From: Paenibacillus sp. RC334
GTDB taxonomy: Bacteria > Bacillota > Bacilli > Paenibacillales > Paenibacillaceae
DNA: 64,000 nucleotides
Reading direction: 5' to 3'
Assembly: GCF_030034735.1 (NCBI RefSeq)
Contig: NZ_CP125370.1
Coordinates: 124,001-188,000, forward strand
Every line of letters begins with the position of its first letter. The stretch's first letter is position 1. Below the pieces are notes generated by a model. That model was not told the origin of the DNA and did no database searches. It saw only the letters and a program-made list of their open reading frames with translations. Below, one piece after another: positions 1-7,300 of the stretch. The translations under genes were made by a program, and so were the position numbers.

Positions 1-435
1 AAGCCTAAAATCAAAGTATTGAGTTTTGAGGTCATTCCACCAACAGAAGAATTACAACGCGATTTATTCTTGGAGACTCATGATTTTGTTTACAAAATTG
101 TTCGCTTACGTTTGTTTGATGATGATCCTTTTATGATTGAAACGGGCTATATCCCTATTAAAATTGTCCAAAATTTAAATCAGACGATTATCGAGGGGTC
201 GATTTTTAATTATTTGGAAGACTCGCGGAACCTGGCCGTCACTAAATCTTTTTTATCCATTTTTGCAGAGCCGTCCCAAGCAGACGATCAAGAACTACTG
301 CATTTGAAGGAAAATGAGCCCGTAGGCATCATGGAAGGTGTTTTCTTTTTAGATAATGGCACGCCATTTGAATTTTCTCATATGCGATTCCATTACAAAT
401 ATTTGAAATTCAACACCTTCGTATCGGTTCATTAA
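1..435 (+). CDS. GntR-family regulator, C-terminal UTRA ligand-binding domain (5' end off window)
   Basis: The reading frame is open from the first base, so this is the 3' part of a larger gene; the DNA-binding winged helix lies outside the window. The visible part (about 144 codons) has the UTRA effector-domain pattern of HutC/TreR-type GntR regulators: a 'Y.I.RLR..DDDPFMIETGYIP' strand-loop block, a 'DQELLHLKENEPVGIMEG' block and a closing 'PFEFSHMRFHYKYLKF' block. UTRA domains bind small molecules, often sugars or sugar phosphates, and control release from DNA. It ends in a clean hairpin terminator. The phosphoketolase downstream has its own promoter region, so regulation of that gene by this protein is possible but only suggested by position. 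Confidence 0.85.
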   Translation, partial: KPKIKVLSFEVIPPTEELQRDLFLETHDFVYKIVRLRLFDDDPFMIETGYIPIKIVQNLNQTIIEGSIFNYLEDSRNLAVTKSFLSIFAEPSQADDQELLHLKENEPVGIMEGVFFLDNGTPFEFSHMRFHYKYLKFNTFVSVH

Positions 436-440
436 CGATG

Positions 441-469
441 AGACTGGAAAAATTTCCAGTCTTTTTTTA
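441..469 (+). terminator. Rho-independent terminator of the GntR gene
   Basis: A perfect 10-bp inverted repeat (AGACTGGAAA, 2-nt loop, TTTCCAGTCT) at 441-462 is followed at once by a run of T. Confidence 0.9.
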
Positions 470-636
470 TGCTTTTGAAAAAAAAATCTGATCATACTAT
501 GGATAGATTGTAATAAAAAAACGTGGTTAAAATTTCCATTTATTTTAATGTAAGAGCTTTTTTACTGTCTTTTTAATTATATTTCATACTATGTTCAAAA
601 TTTCACAAAATTGGACCGTATCATTTGTTGAAAAGG

Positions 637-664
637 TTGAATTTAATCGACGCAGCGTTATGAT
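637..664 (+). promoter_or_regulatory. Candidate sigma-A promoter for phosphoketolase
   Basis: TTGAAT at 637-642 and TATGAT at 659-664 are separated by 16 nt, about 60 nt before the start codon. The rest of 470-725 is AT-rich and shows no other gene. No good cre box was seen here. Confidence 0.4.
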
Positions 665-725
665 GTACATGTCGATGAAATTTCCGGAATAAATTACAAA
701 CAAAATTGTTTAGGGAGTGGACATC

Positions 726-3110
726 ATGTCATTATCACCTGTAATAGTAGATTACTCATCTAAAGCATATTTGGAAAAACTTGATGCATATTGGCGTGCA
801 ACGAACTACATTTCGGTAGGCCAACTTTATTTAAAAGATAATCCTTTGTTAAAAGAACCATTAAAAGATTCGGACGTAAAGATTAAGCCTATTGGACACT
901 GGGGCACCATTCCTGGCCAAAACTTTATTTATGCACATCTAAATCGTGTTATTAATAAATATGATTTGAGCATGCTTTACATTGAAGGCCCTGGTCACGG
1001 CGGCCAGGTTATGGTTTCAAATTCATATCTCGATGGAAGCTACACTGAAATCTATCCGCAAATTACACAAGATATCCCGGGTATGAAGAAATTATTCAAA
1101 CAATTCTCGTTCCCTGGCGGTATTGCTTCACATGCCGCTCCTGAAACACCTGGATCTATCCATGAGGGTGGAGAATTAGGTTACTCCCTTTCTCATGGGG
1201 TGGGTGCCATTTTAGATCATCCCGATTTGATTTCGGCTGTTGTTATTGGTGATGGCGAAGCTGAAACTGGCCCATTAGCCGCTTCGTGGTTCTCTAACAG
1301 ATTTATCAACCCCATTACTGACGGTGCAGTGCTGCCAATCTTACACTTGAATGGCTTCAAGATTAGTAACCCAACGATTATGTCTCGTCAATCGAAAGAA
1401 GAATTGACCTCATATTTCAAAGGCTTGGGTTGGGAACCATTTTTTGTTGAAGGTGAGCATCCTGATCAAATGCATCCAGAAATGGCAAAAGTATTGGATA
1501 CCGTAATCGAAAAAATTGAAGCTATTCAAAAGAATGCGCGTGAAAACAATGACCTTACTCGCCCAGCATGGCCGATGCTTGTCTTCCGTACACCTAAGGG
1601 CTGGACGGGTCCAAAAGAATGGGATAACGTACCTAATGAAAATTCATTCCGTGCCCATCAAGTTCCAATTCCTGTTGACCAAAAAAATATGCAGCACGCA
1701 CCTGCTTTATTAGAATGGCTGAATAGCTATAGACCAGAGGAATTGTTCGACGAAAATGGCCGTTTAAAACCTGAGATTGCCGAAATTCTACCTACAGGCG
1801 ATAAACGAATGGGGATGAACCCTGTTACGAATGCGGGTAACCTCATTAAAGACTTGCATTTACCAGATTTCCGTAACTATACACTAGATAACTCTGTTCC
1901 TGGTAAAGTCATTGCACAGGATATGTCGGTTTTAGGGAAATACGTTAAAGATGTGGTTCTTTTAAATGAAGAAAATCGTAATTTCAGAATCTTCGGACCG
2001 GATGAAACGATGTCTAACCGCTTAGCTCCTGTTTTTGAAGTAACCAAACGTCAATGGATGGACCAAATTATTGAACCTAATGACGAATTTTTGTCTTCTT
2101 ATGGTCGTGTTATTGATTCCCAATTATCCGAACATCAAGCAGAGGGCTTGCTGGAAGGTTATGTGTTGACTGGTCGTCATGGTTTCTTTGCAAGTTATGA
2201 AGCCTTCCTGCGTGTGGTTGATTCAATGATTACTCAACACTTCAAGTGGTTACGTAAAGCAACGGATCAAGGATGGCGTGCAGATATCCCATCATTGAAT
2301 GTCGTAGCAACTTCAACGGTGTTCCAACAGGATCATAATGGGTATACACACCAAGATCCAGGTTTGTTAGGTCATTTGGCTGATAAAAAACCGGAATTTA
2401 TTCGGGAGTATCTGCCAGCTGATGCCAATTCATTGTTGGCTGTTTTTGACACCATTTTAAACGACCGTCAAAAGATCAATTTGATCGTTTCGTCTAAACA
2501 CCCACGTCCACAATGGTTTACTGCTGATGAAGCGAAAGAATTGGTGGATAAAGGGTTGAAGATCATTGACTGGGCAAGTACAGATCAAGGTGGAGAACCT
2601 GATCTTGTCATTGCTTCTGCCGGTACAGAACCAACGATTGAAAGCTTAGCTGCGATCTCCATTTTGCATGAGAAATTGCCTGAGCTGAAGATTCGATTTA
2701 TCAACGTGGTAGATTTATTGAGATTGAGAAGTCAAAAAATAGATCCTCGTGGATTATCTGACGCAGAGTTTGATCATTATTTCACAAAGGAAAAGCCAGT
2801 TGTTTTCGCTTTCCATGGCTATGAAGGTCTAATCAAAGATCTGTTCTTTGATCGTCACAATCATAACTTGTATGTGCATGGTTACCGTGAAAATGGTGAT
2901 ATTACGACCCCATTTGATATGCGTGTATTGAATCAAATGGACCGTTTTGACTTAGTGAAGGAAGCTGTTCTAAACTTACCTGAAGCCGGGAAGTACACAA
3001 GCATTGTGGTTGAAATGGATGCTATGGTTAAGAAGCATAATCAATGCATTCGTGAAGAAGGCATCGACTTACCAGAAGTAGAAAACTGGGTATGGAAAAG
3101 CTTGAGATAA
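726..3110 (+). CDS. xpk: Xylulose-5-phosphate/fructose-6-phosphate phosphoketolase
   Basis: Thiamine-diphosphate enzyme that splits xylulose-5-P (and usually fructose-6-P) with phosphate to acetyl-phosphate and an aldose phosphate; the key step of the phosphoketolase pathway for pentoses. The full-length protein (794 aa) carries the family blocks: '[18 protein letters not shown]' near the N-terminus, 'GPGHGGQ', '[17 protein letters not shown]', '[11 protein letters not shown]' with the ThDP/Mg loop, '[13 protein letters not shown]', '[10 protein letters not shown]', '[16 protein letters not shown]', '[17 protein letters not shown]' and '[18 protein letters not shown]'. An in-frame GTG lies at 717, but AGGGAG at 712-717 sits 8 nt before ATG 726, so 726 is preferred. 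It resembles enzymes of lactic acid bacteria as I remember them. Monocistronic: own promoter region and terminator. The pentose-releasing arabinosidases nearby make a pentose role sensible. Confidence 0.95.
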   Translation: MSLSPVIVDYSSKAYLEKLDAYWRATNYISVGQLYLKDNPLLKEPLKDSDVKIKPIGHWGTIPGQNFIYAHLNRVINKYDLSMLYIEGPGHGGQVMVSNSYLDGSYTEIYPQITQDIPGMKKLFKQFSFPGGIASHAAPETPGSIHEGGELGYSLSHGVGAILDHPDLISAVVIGDGEAETGPLAASWFSNRFINPITDGAVLPILHLNGFKISNPTIMSRQSKEELTSYFKGLGWEPFFVEGEHPDQMHPEMAKVLDTVIEKIEAIQKNARENNDLTRPAWPMLVFRTPKGWTGPKEWDNVPNENSFRAHQVPIPVDQKNMQHAPALLEWLNSYRPEELFDENGRLKPEIAEILPTGDKRMGMNPVTNAGNLIKDLHLPDFRNYTLDNSVPGKVIAQDMSVLGKYVKDVVLLNEENRNFRIFGPDETMSNRLAPVFEVTKRQWMDQIIEPNDEFLSSYGRVIDSQLSEHQAEGLLEGYVLTGRHGFFASYEAFLRVVDSMITQHFKWLRKATDQGWRADIPSLNVVATSTVFQQDHNGYTHQDPGLLGHLADKKPEFIREYLPADANSLLAVFDTILNDRQKINLIVSSKHPRPQWFTADEAKELVDKGLKIIDWASTDQGGEPDLVIASAGTEPTIESLAAISILHEKLPELKIRFINVVDLLRLRSQKIDPRGLSDAEFDHYFTKEKPVVFAFHGYEGLIKDLFFDRHNHNLYVHGYRENGDITTPFDMRVLNQMDRFDLVKEAVLNLPEAGKYTSIVVEMDAMVKKHNQCIREEGIDLPEVENWVWKSLR

Positions 3111-3184
3111 AAAATAAAGTCCACTTCAGCACTATACAGGACAAGCAAGCATGAAGTGGAATATATGATTAGTTACTGCGGTGC

Positions 3185-3242
3185 AAGTGCCTGCCCCCCG
3201 TGTCTTAAAGTATGATTTCACGGGGATCAGGCACTTTTTTTG
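3185..3242 (+). terminator. Terminator downstream of phosphoketolase
   Basis: AAGTGCCTG..CCCCGTG at 3185-3202 pairs with CACGGGG..CAGGCACTT at 3219-3236 and runs into T residues. A second hairpin without a T run (CCACTTCA 3121-3128 / TGAAGTGG 3152-3159) lies just upstream. Confidence 0.85.
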
Positions 3243-3318
3243 ATTTGGTTAGCTGTACTTTTGCCTATGCAGCGGCGAGGTGTTATCTTATATGAAAATA
3301 GTAAAGGAGGCTGTTCAT

Positions 3319-3405
3319 ATGAACTGGAAAATTTAGGAAAAGGTATTGAATGATGGCGTTAAAGTGCCTGTTATTGGATTTGGAAAGGGAAATGAACCCT
3401 TTTTT
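3319..3405 (+). pseudogene. N-terminal remnant of an aldo/keto reductase
   Basis: After a strong ribosome site (AAAGGAGG, 3302-3310) an ATG at 3319 reads MNWKI, a TAG stop at 3334-3336, then in the same frame EKVLNDGVKVPVIGFGKG. The block 'LNDGVKVPVIGFG' matches the conserved start of aldo/keto reductases (beta-hairpin plus first barrel strand, usually 'LNNG..(M/I)P.LGFGT'). Similarity stops after about 25 codons and runs into the pspA leader. I read this as a deletion remnant carrying a nonsense mutation; chance resemblance cannot be excluded. Confidence 0.5.
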
Positions 3406-3419
3406 CCGAATTTGATGTA
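3393..3419 (+). promoter_or_regulatory. Candidate ECF-sigma (SigW-like) promoter of the pspA operon
   Basis: TGAACC followed by a T run (3393-3405) resembles the SigW -35 TGAAAC-plus-T-tract; TGTA at 3416-3419 could serve as the CGTA-like -10 after a 17-nt spacer. In Bacillus subtilis the homologous operon is SigW-controlled. Both boxes carry one mismatch, so this is tentative. Confidence 0.35.
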
Positions 3420-3459
3420 TTATATGGTAGGAATGCAGTCTTTTCGAAGGGAGACCATG

Positions 3460-4116
3460 ATGGGGATTCTGTCGAGATTTAGGGATATTATGAAAATGAA
3501 TGTTAACGCCTTATTAGACAAGGTGGAAGATCCGGAGAAGACAATTGAGGATTACATGCAGAACCTGAACATCGACCTGGGCAGAGTGAAAGCGGAAACC
3601 GCTTCGGTGTTGGCGGATGAGAGAAGAGCGAAAAGAGCTTTGGATGAATGCAGAGCGGAGATCAAAAAGCTTCAGAATTATGCTATGAAGGCAGTGGAGG
3701 CTGGCAAGGATGAGAACGCTCGAAAGTTTCTGGAGAGAAAGGCAACGCAGGTGGAGAAACGGGGACAATTCGAAACCGCTTATGACTTGGCTTCATCAAA
3801 CGCCGCAAGTATGAAACAAATGCAGGATAAACTGGTGTCTGATATGGGCCAGTTGGAAGCACGGCGCATCAAGCTAAAAGGGAAAATGGCGGTTGCCAAA
3901 GTACAGCAATCATTGAACGCCATGGGCGGCCAGGATTCCGTATTCGAAGCTATGGAAGAGAAGGTTAATCGGGCATATGATGAAGCAATGGCTATAGCCG
4001 AGCTTAGAGCAGGGACGCAGGACGATCTGGATGATTTATTCGCACAAGTTGAGAAAAGCACGAACGCAGAAGATGAATTGGCTGCGATCAAAGAAAAAAT
4101 GAAAGATCAGAAATAA
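3460..4116 (+). CDS. pspA: PspA/IM30 family membrane-protection protein
   Basis: Cytoplasmic coiled-coil protein of the PspA/Vipp1 (ESCRT-III-like) family that assembles on damaged membranes. The N-terminus 'MGILSRFRDIMKMNVNALLDKVEDPEKTIEDYMQN' is typical, followed by long charged coiled coil ('ADERRAKRALDECRAEIKKLQ', 'KRGQFETAYDLASSNAASMKQMQDKL') and a Glu-rich C-terminus. A longer frame starts at 3346, but that part is the aldo/keto-reductase remnant; AAGGGAG at 3447-3453 and the family N-terminus support ATG 3460 (218 aa; ATG 3457 directly before it is an alternative). First gene of a four-gene operon in the order of B. subtilis pspA(ydjF)-ydjG-ydjH-ydjI. Confidence 0.93.
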   Translation: MGILSRFRDIMKMNVNALLDKVEDPEKTIEDYMQNLNIDLGRVKAETASVLADERRAKRALDECRAEIKKLQNYAMKAVEAGKDENARKFLERKATQVEKRGQFETAYDLASSNAASMKQMQDKLVSDMGQLEARRIKLKGKMAVAKVQQSLNAMGGQDSVFEAMEEKVNRAYDEAMAIAELRAGTQDDLDDLFAQVEKSTNAEDELAAIKEKMKDQK

Positions 4117-4142
4117 CAGTTCTTTATGATAGAGGTGAGCAG

Positions 4143-5174
4143 ATGCCGGTTATCGAATACAAATGCCCAAACTGCGGCAGTGGCATGGTCTTTGACAGTG
4201 AAACAGGAATGTTATCCTGTCATAGTTGCGGAAGAAAGGACAATATCGAGTATTTTCCAGATCCTCTGACGAATCACATTTTTTCAGAAGACGAGGCTCA
4301 GGAGTATCATTGCACCAGCTGCGGAGCAGTCATTATGACTGAAGTGGAGACAAGCGCGACGGTTTGCAGCTTTTGCGGATCAGCGGTTGTGCTTGGCGAA
4401 CGACTGACAGGGGAGCTGGCCCCGGCGCAGGTCATTCCTTTTTCGATCAGTAAGGAAGAAGCTATGCAAGCTTTCCGAAAATGGTGCAAGAATGGCCGTC
4501 TGACGCCGAATCGGTTCATGACAGCAGATCGAATCAAGGGAATCACCGGGATGTATGTGCCTTTCTGGTTATATGAATTACATAATAAAATTGAGGTTCA
4601 GGGTCAGGGCAAAAAAGTGAGAACCTATACAAGCGGGGACTACGAGTATACGGAAACGCAGCATTTTGATGTATACCGGAAAATTCGTCTGAATTACGTG
4701 AAGGTTCCGATTGATGCCGCGGAGAAAATGAACGACGAGCTGATGGATAAATTGGAGCCTTTTCCTTACGATCAGCTAAAAAGCTTTAAAACCCCGTATC
4801 TCGCCGGCTACATTGCGGAGAAATACAGTTATAACGACGAGGAGCTCTTCCCGCGAGTAAAAGAAAAAGTGAAGGAATATATTGATGCTTATATTCAGTC
4901 TTCGGTGTCGGAATATACTGCTGTGGACTATACGGATAAGCAAATAGACACAACACGAAAAAATGCCGACTATGTCCTGCTCCCGGTATGGGTAATACAC
5001 TATGACTATAATAGGTTGGAGCATACGTTTGCCATGAACGGTCAGACAGGCAAGGTAGTCGGCAAGCCTCCGATTAGCAAGGTCAAAGTGACTGCCTGGT
5101 TTGCAGGCATTTTCGGTGTCTCTTTCCTTTCATTGAAGCTAATCACTTGGGTGATCATGGGGGGGATGTTTTAA
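4143..5174 (+). CDS. ydjG: YdjG-like zinc-ribbon membrane protein
   Basis: 343-residue protein with two zinc ribbons at the N-terminus: CPNCG...CHSCG (about residues 8-31) and CTSCG...CSFCG (about residues 58-80). A middle domain follows with 'GMYVPFWLYELHNKIEVQGQG', and a C-terminal hydrophobic segment ('VTAWFAGIFGVSFLSLKLITWVIM', about 318-340) should anchor it in the membrane. This matches the family of B. subtilis YdjG, which with YdjH forms the membrane platform that recruits YdjI and PspA. ATG 4143 is preceded by GAGGTGAG. Its stop overlaps the start of ydjH by one base (TAATG), so the two are translationally coupled. Biochemical role beyond membrane-stress recruitment is not known to me. 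Confidence 0.85.
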   Translation: MPVIEYKCPNCGSGMVFDSETGMLSCHSCGRKDNIEYFPDPLTNHIFSEDEAQEYHCTSCGAVIMTEVETSATVCSFCGSAVVLGERLTGELAPAQVIPFSISKEEAMQAFRKWCKNGRLTPNRFMTADRIKGITGMYVPFWLYELHNKIEVQGQGKKVRTYTSGDYEYTETQHFDVYRKIRLNYVKVPIDAAEKMNDELMDKLEPFPYDQLKSFKTPYLAGYIAEKYSYNDEELFPRVKEKVKEYIDAYIQSSVSEYTAVDYTDKQIDTTRKNADYVLLPVWVIHYDYNRLEHTFAMNGQTGKVVGKPPISKVKVTAWFAGIFGVSFLSLKLITWVIMGGMF

Positions 5175-5965
5175 TGAAAAGGGTTGGACTGATCCTGGCA
5201 ATCTTGTTTTTCTTCACTGCTTTTCTAGCCTTTCCTGTGGAAATGAAGGCCGAGGCGGCTACAACGGAATGGAAGTCCTTGATTTATGATGAAGCGGGTC
5301 TGCTTAATCAGGAAGAGTATGATGAACTGAACACGATGGCTAATCAATACGGGGCCGAAAGAGAAACGGACATTATTATTTTTACCTCCAGCAATTCCGA
5401 CAATATGGATGTTATGAAAATGACGCAGGACTTTTATGATGATCAGGGACCTGGATATGACAGGACTCATGGAAATGCGGTTATTTTAACGATGGATATG
5501 AGAAATAGAGAGATTTATTTGGCCGGATTTTACAAAGCAGAGCGGTATCTGGATGACGACAGACTGGATAAAATACGTGACGAGATTAGCCCGTACCTGA
5601 CGAGCGGTAACTATGAGCTTGCATTCCAAAAATATATTTTAAGTGCGCACAGGTATTTGGGAATCCGACCAGGGGTGAACCCGGATAGTATATTTTATAG
5701 TATTGCGTTTCAATTGGTGGTTTCACTGGTATTGGCGGGGATTATCGTGGGTAAGATGGTTTCCAATTCCGGCGGCCGTGTTACGGTAAATCGGCAGACC
5801 TATGAGGATGCAAGCACTTCAGGGATTTTGGCTCATCGGGATCAATACCTCCACACAACAACAACGAAACGGAAGATCGAAAAGAGTAGCAGCAGTAGCG
5901 GCTCAAGCGGGGGCGGAACCACCAGTGGCGGTCATTCGCATAGCGGCAGTAGAGGTTCATTTTAA
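5174..5965 (+). CDS. ydjH: YdjH-like TPM-domain membrane protein
   Basis: Signal-anchor/signal peptide at residues 1-28 (MKRVGLILAILFFFTAFLAFP..AEA), then an extracytoplasmic TPM (repair/phosphatase-like) domain about residues 35-165 ('IYDEAGLLNQEEYDELN', 'HGNAVILTMDMRNREIYLAGFYKAERYLDDDRL'), one membrane helix about 178-197 and a cytoplasmic tail rich in Ser/Gly/His ('SSSSSGSSGGGTTSGGHSHSGSRGSF'). The tail resembles those of other TPM membrane proteins. ATG 5174 overlaps the ydjG stop; a frame opening at 5147 would lie inside ydjG and lacks the signal at its N-terminus, so 5174 is chosen. Partner of YdjG in the PspA-linked membrane-stress complex, by operon order. Confidence 0.85.
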   Translation: MKRVGLILAILFFFTAFLAFPVEMKAEAATTEWKSLIYDEAGLLNQEEYDELNTMANQYGAERETDIIIFTSSNSDNMDVMKMTQDFYDDQGPGYDRTHGNAVILTMDMRNREIYLAGFYKAERYLDDDRLDKIRDEISPYLTSGNYELAFQKYILSAHRYLGIRPGVNPDSIFYSIAFQLVVSLVLAGIIVGKMVSNSGGRVTVNRQTYEDASTSGILAHRDQYLHTTTTKRKIEKSSSSSGSSGGGTTSGGHSHSGSRGSF

Positions 5966-5984
5966 CTGAGGGGATGGGAACAGA

Positions 5985-6971
5985 ATGTCGTTCTTTAGAA
6001 ATCAATTTGCGAATGTTGTAGAGTGGGAAGAATTTAGAGATGATATGATTTTTTGGAAATGGAGCAATCGGGAGATTAAAAAAGGAAGCAAGTTAATGAT
6101 CCGCTCTGGTCAAGACGCGATTTTCGTAAATAACGGCAAGATTGAAGGGATTTTCGAGAATGAAGGATCTTACAATATAGATTCTGAGATTATCCCGTTT
6201 CTGTCCACGTTAAAAGGATTTAAATTTGGCTTTAACAGTGGCATGAGGGTGGAAGTTTTATTCGTCAATACGAAGGAGTTTACCGTGAAATGGGGGACGC
6301 AAAACCCGGTTTTGATCCCGACTCCCCAGCTTCCGGGGGGTATGCCCATTCGTGCCAACGGCACGTTTAATTTTAAGGTGGACGATTATGTTACGCTCAT
6401 AGATAAGGTTGCCGGGATGAAAGACAGCTATCTGGTGGAGGATGTTAAAATCCGGATTACTTCTGTGCTGGATCAGTTGTTAATGAAGTGGATCAGCAGA
6501 GAAGGGAAAGACATGTTCAATCTGCAAGCGAATGCTTCCGATATTTCCAAAGGCATTCAAGAAGATCTGGATATGCAAGTGATGGACAACGGGATGACGA
6601 TTACAGGCTTTCACGTGATGAGCTTCAATTATCCTCAAGAAATTCAGGATATGATTACGAAGACGGCTTCTCATGAAATGATCGGTAATTTGCAAAAGTA
6701 TCAACAGGTCACGATGACGGACGGTATTGCATCTGGCAACGTAAAAGGCGGCGGCGCTGCTTCGGATATGGCGAGTATGATGATGGGGATGAATATAGCA
6801 AACGAAATGATGAAAAATTTGAATCCCAACCAAAATCCTCCGGCCGAGCCTCAACCTGAATCTGCCGCTCCTTCTCCTTCTGGAGACCATAAAAAGCCCA
6901 ATTTCTGTCCTAACTGCGGTGTGAAAAACGAAGGAGCTAACTTCTGTCCGAATTGTGGTCAGAAACTCTGA
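5985..6971 (+). CDS. ydjI: YdjI-like SPFH-domain protein with C-terminal zinc ribbon
   Basis: 328-residue soluble SPFH (stomatin/prohibitin/flotillin-like) protein: 'FRDDMIFWKWSNREIKKGSKLMIRSGQDAIFVNNGKIEGIFENEG' at the N-terminus, SPFH core to about residue 230, a Met/Gly/Asn/Pro-rich linker, then a two-knuckle zinc ribbon 'FCPNCGVKNEGANFCPNCGQKL' (two CPxCG motifs). In B. subtilis YdjI links PspA to the YdjGH membrane complex. AGGGGATGGG at about 5969-5978 serves as ribosome site. Last conserved gene of the operon; the only other reading frame before the terminator is a possible 26-codon peptide. Confidence 0.87.
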   Translation: MSFFRNQFANVVEWEEFRDDMIFWKWSNREIKKGSKLMIRSGQDAIFVNNGKIEGIFENEGSYNIDSEIIPFLSTLKGFKFGFNSGMRVEVLFVNTKEFTVKWGTQNPVLIPTPQLPGGMPIRANGTFNFKVDDYVTLIDKVAGMKDSYLVEDVKIRITSVLDQLLMKWISREGKDMFNLQANASDISKGIQEDLDMQVMDNGMTITGFHVMSFNYPQEIQDMITKTASHEMIGNLQKYQQVTMTDGIASGNVKGGGAASDMASMMMGMNIANEMMKNLNPNQNPPAEPQPESAAPSPSGDHKKPNFCPNCGVKNEGANFCPNCGQKL

Positions 6972-7058
6972 ACGTGTAACCCATGAGGTCGGTTTATTTA
7001 CGAGTTGAAAATAAATTTGTTTGATATTGAATAAGTGGTTAGTCCCAAGGAGTGAATA

Positions 7059-7139
7059 TTGACTAAATCTTTGGGGCAAAAAGTTGTTTCCAATAGAGAA
7101 TTAAAGCAGTTCATCAATGGAGTGAGAAATTTACCCTAA
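7059..7139 (+). CDS. Possible 26-aa peptide at the end of the pspA operon
   Basis: TTG 7059 is preceded by AAGGAG at 7048-7053 with 5 nt between and opens 26 codons (LTKSLGQKVVSNRELKQFIN then GVRNLP) up to TAA 7137-7139, just before the operon terminator. The peptide is basic and amphipathic; I do not recognise it. It could be a real short gene, a relic of a longer one, or chance. Confidence 0.25.
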   Translation: MTKSLGQKVVSNRELKQFINGVRNLP

Positions 7140-7159
7140 CAAGGATGGTATATCTGAAA

Positions 7160-7184
7160 AACCGCTCATTGAGCGGTTTTTTTG
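7160..7184 (+). terminator. Terminator of the pspA-ydjGHI operon
   Basis: ACCGCTCA at 7161-7168 pairs with TGAGCGGT at 7170-7177 (tight loop), followed by seven T. Confidence 0.85.
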
Positions 7185-7221
7185 TCACTATAAAGGATTG
7201 AAAAATGTGGGCAGGATAAGG

Positions 7222-7239
7222 TACTATAGCTATATAGTA
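7222..7239 (+). promoter_or_regulatory. Palindromic operator candidate upstream of GH51 gene
   Basis: TACTATA-GCTA-TATAGTA is an exact 7-bp inverted repeat with a 4-nt centre, about 60 bp before the start codon in a very AT-rich promoter region (7222-7290). It may be a binding site for an unidentified dimeric regulator or part of the -10 region. Confidence 0.35.
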
Positions 7240-7300
7240 TATATTTATATTAATTAATTAGTTTTTACATTAACAAAATATATGTATAGGAGCAACGAAG

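Noticed and set aside
6480..7079. 199-codon minus-strand frame
   Set aside because: It lies antisense to ydjI, has His/Arg-rich noise-like composition and no ribosome site.
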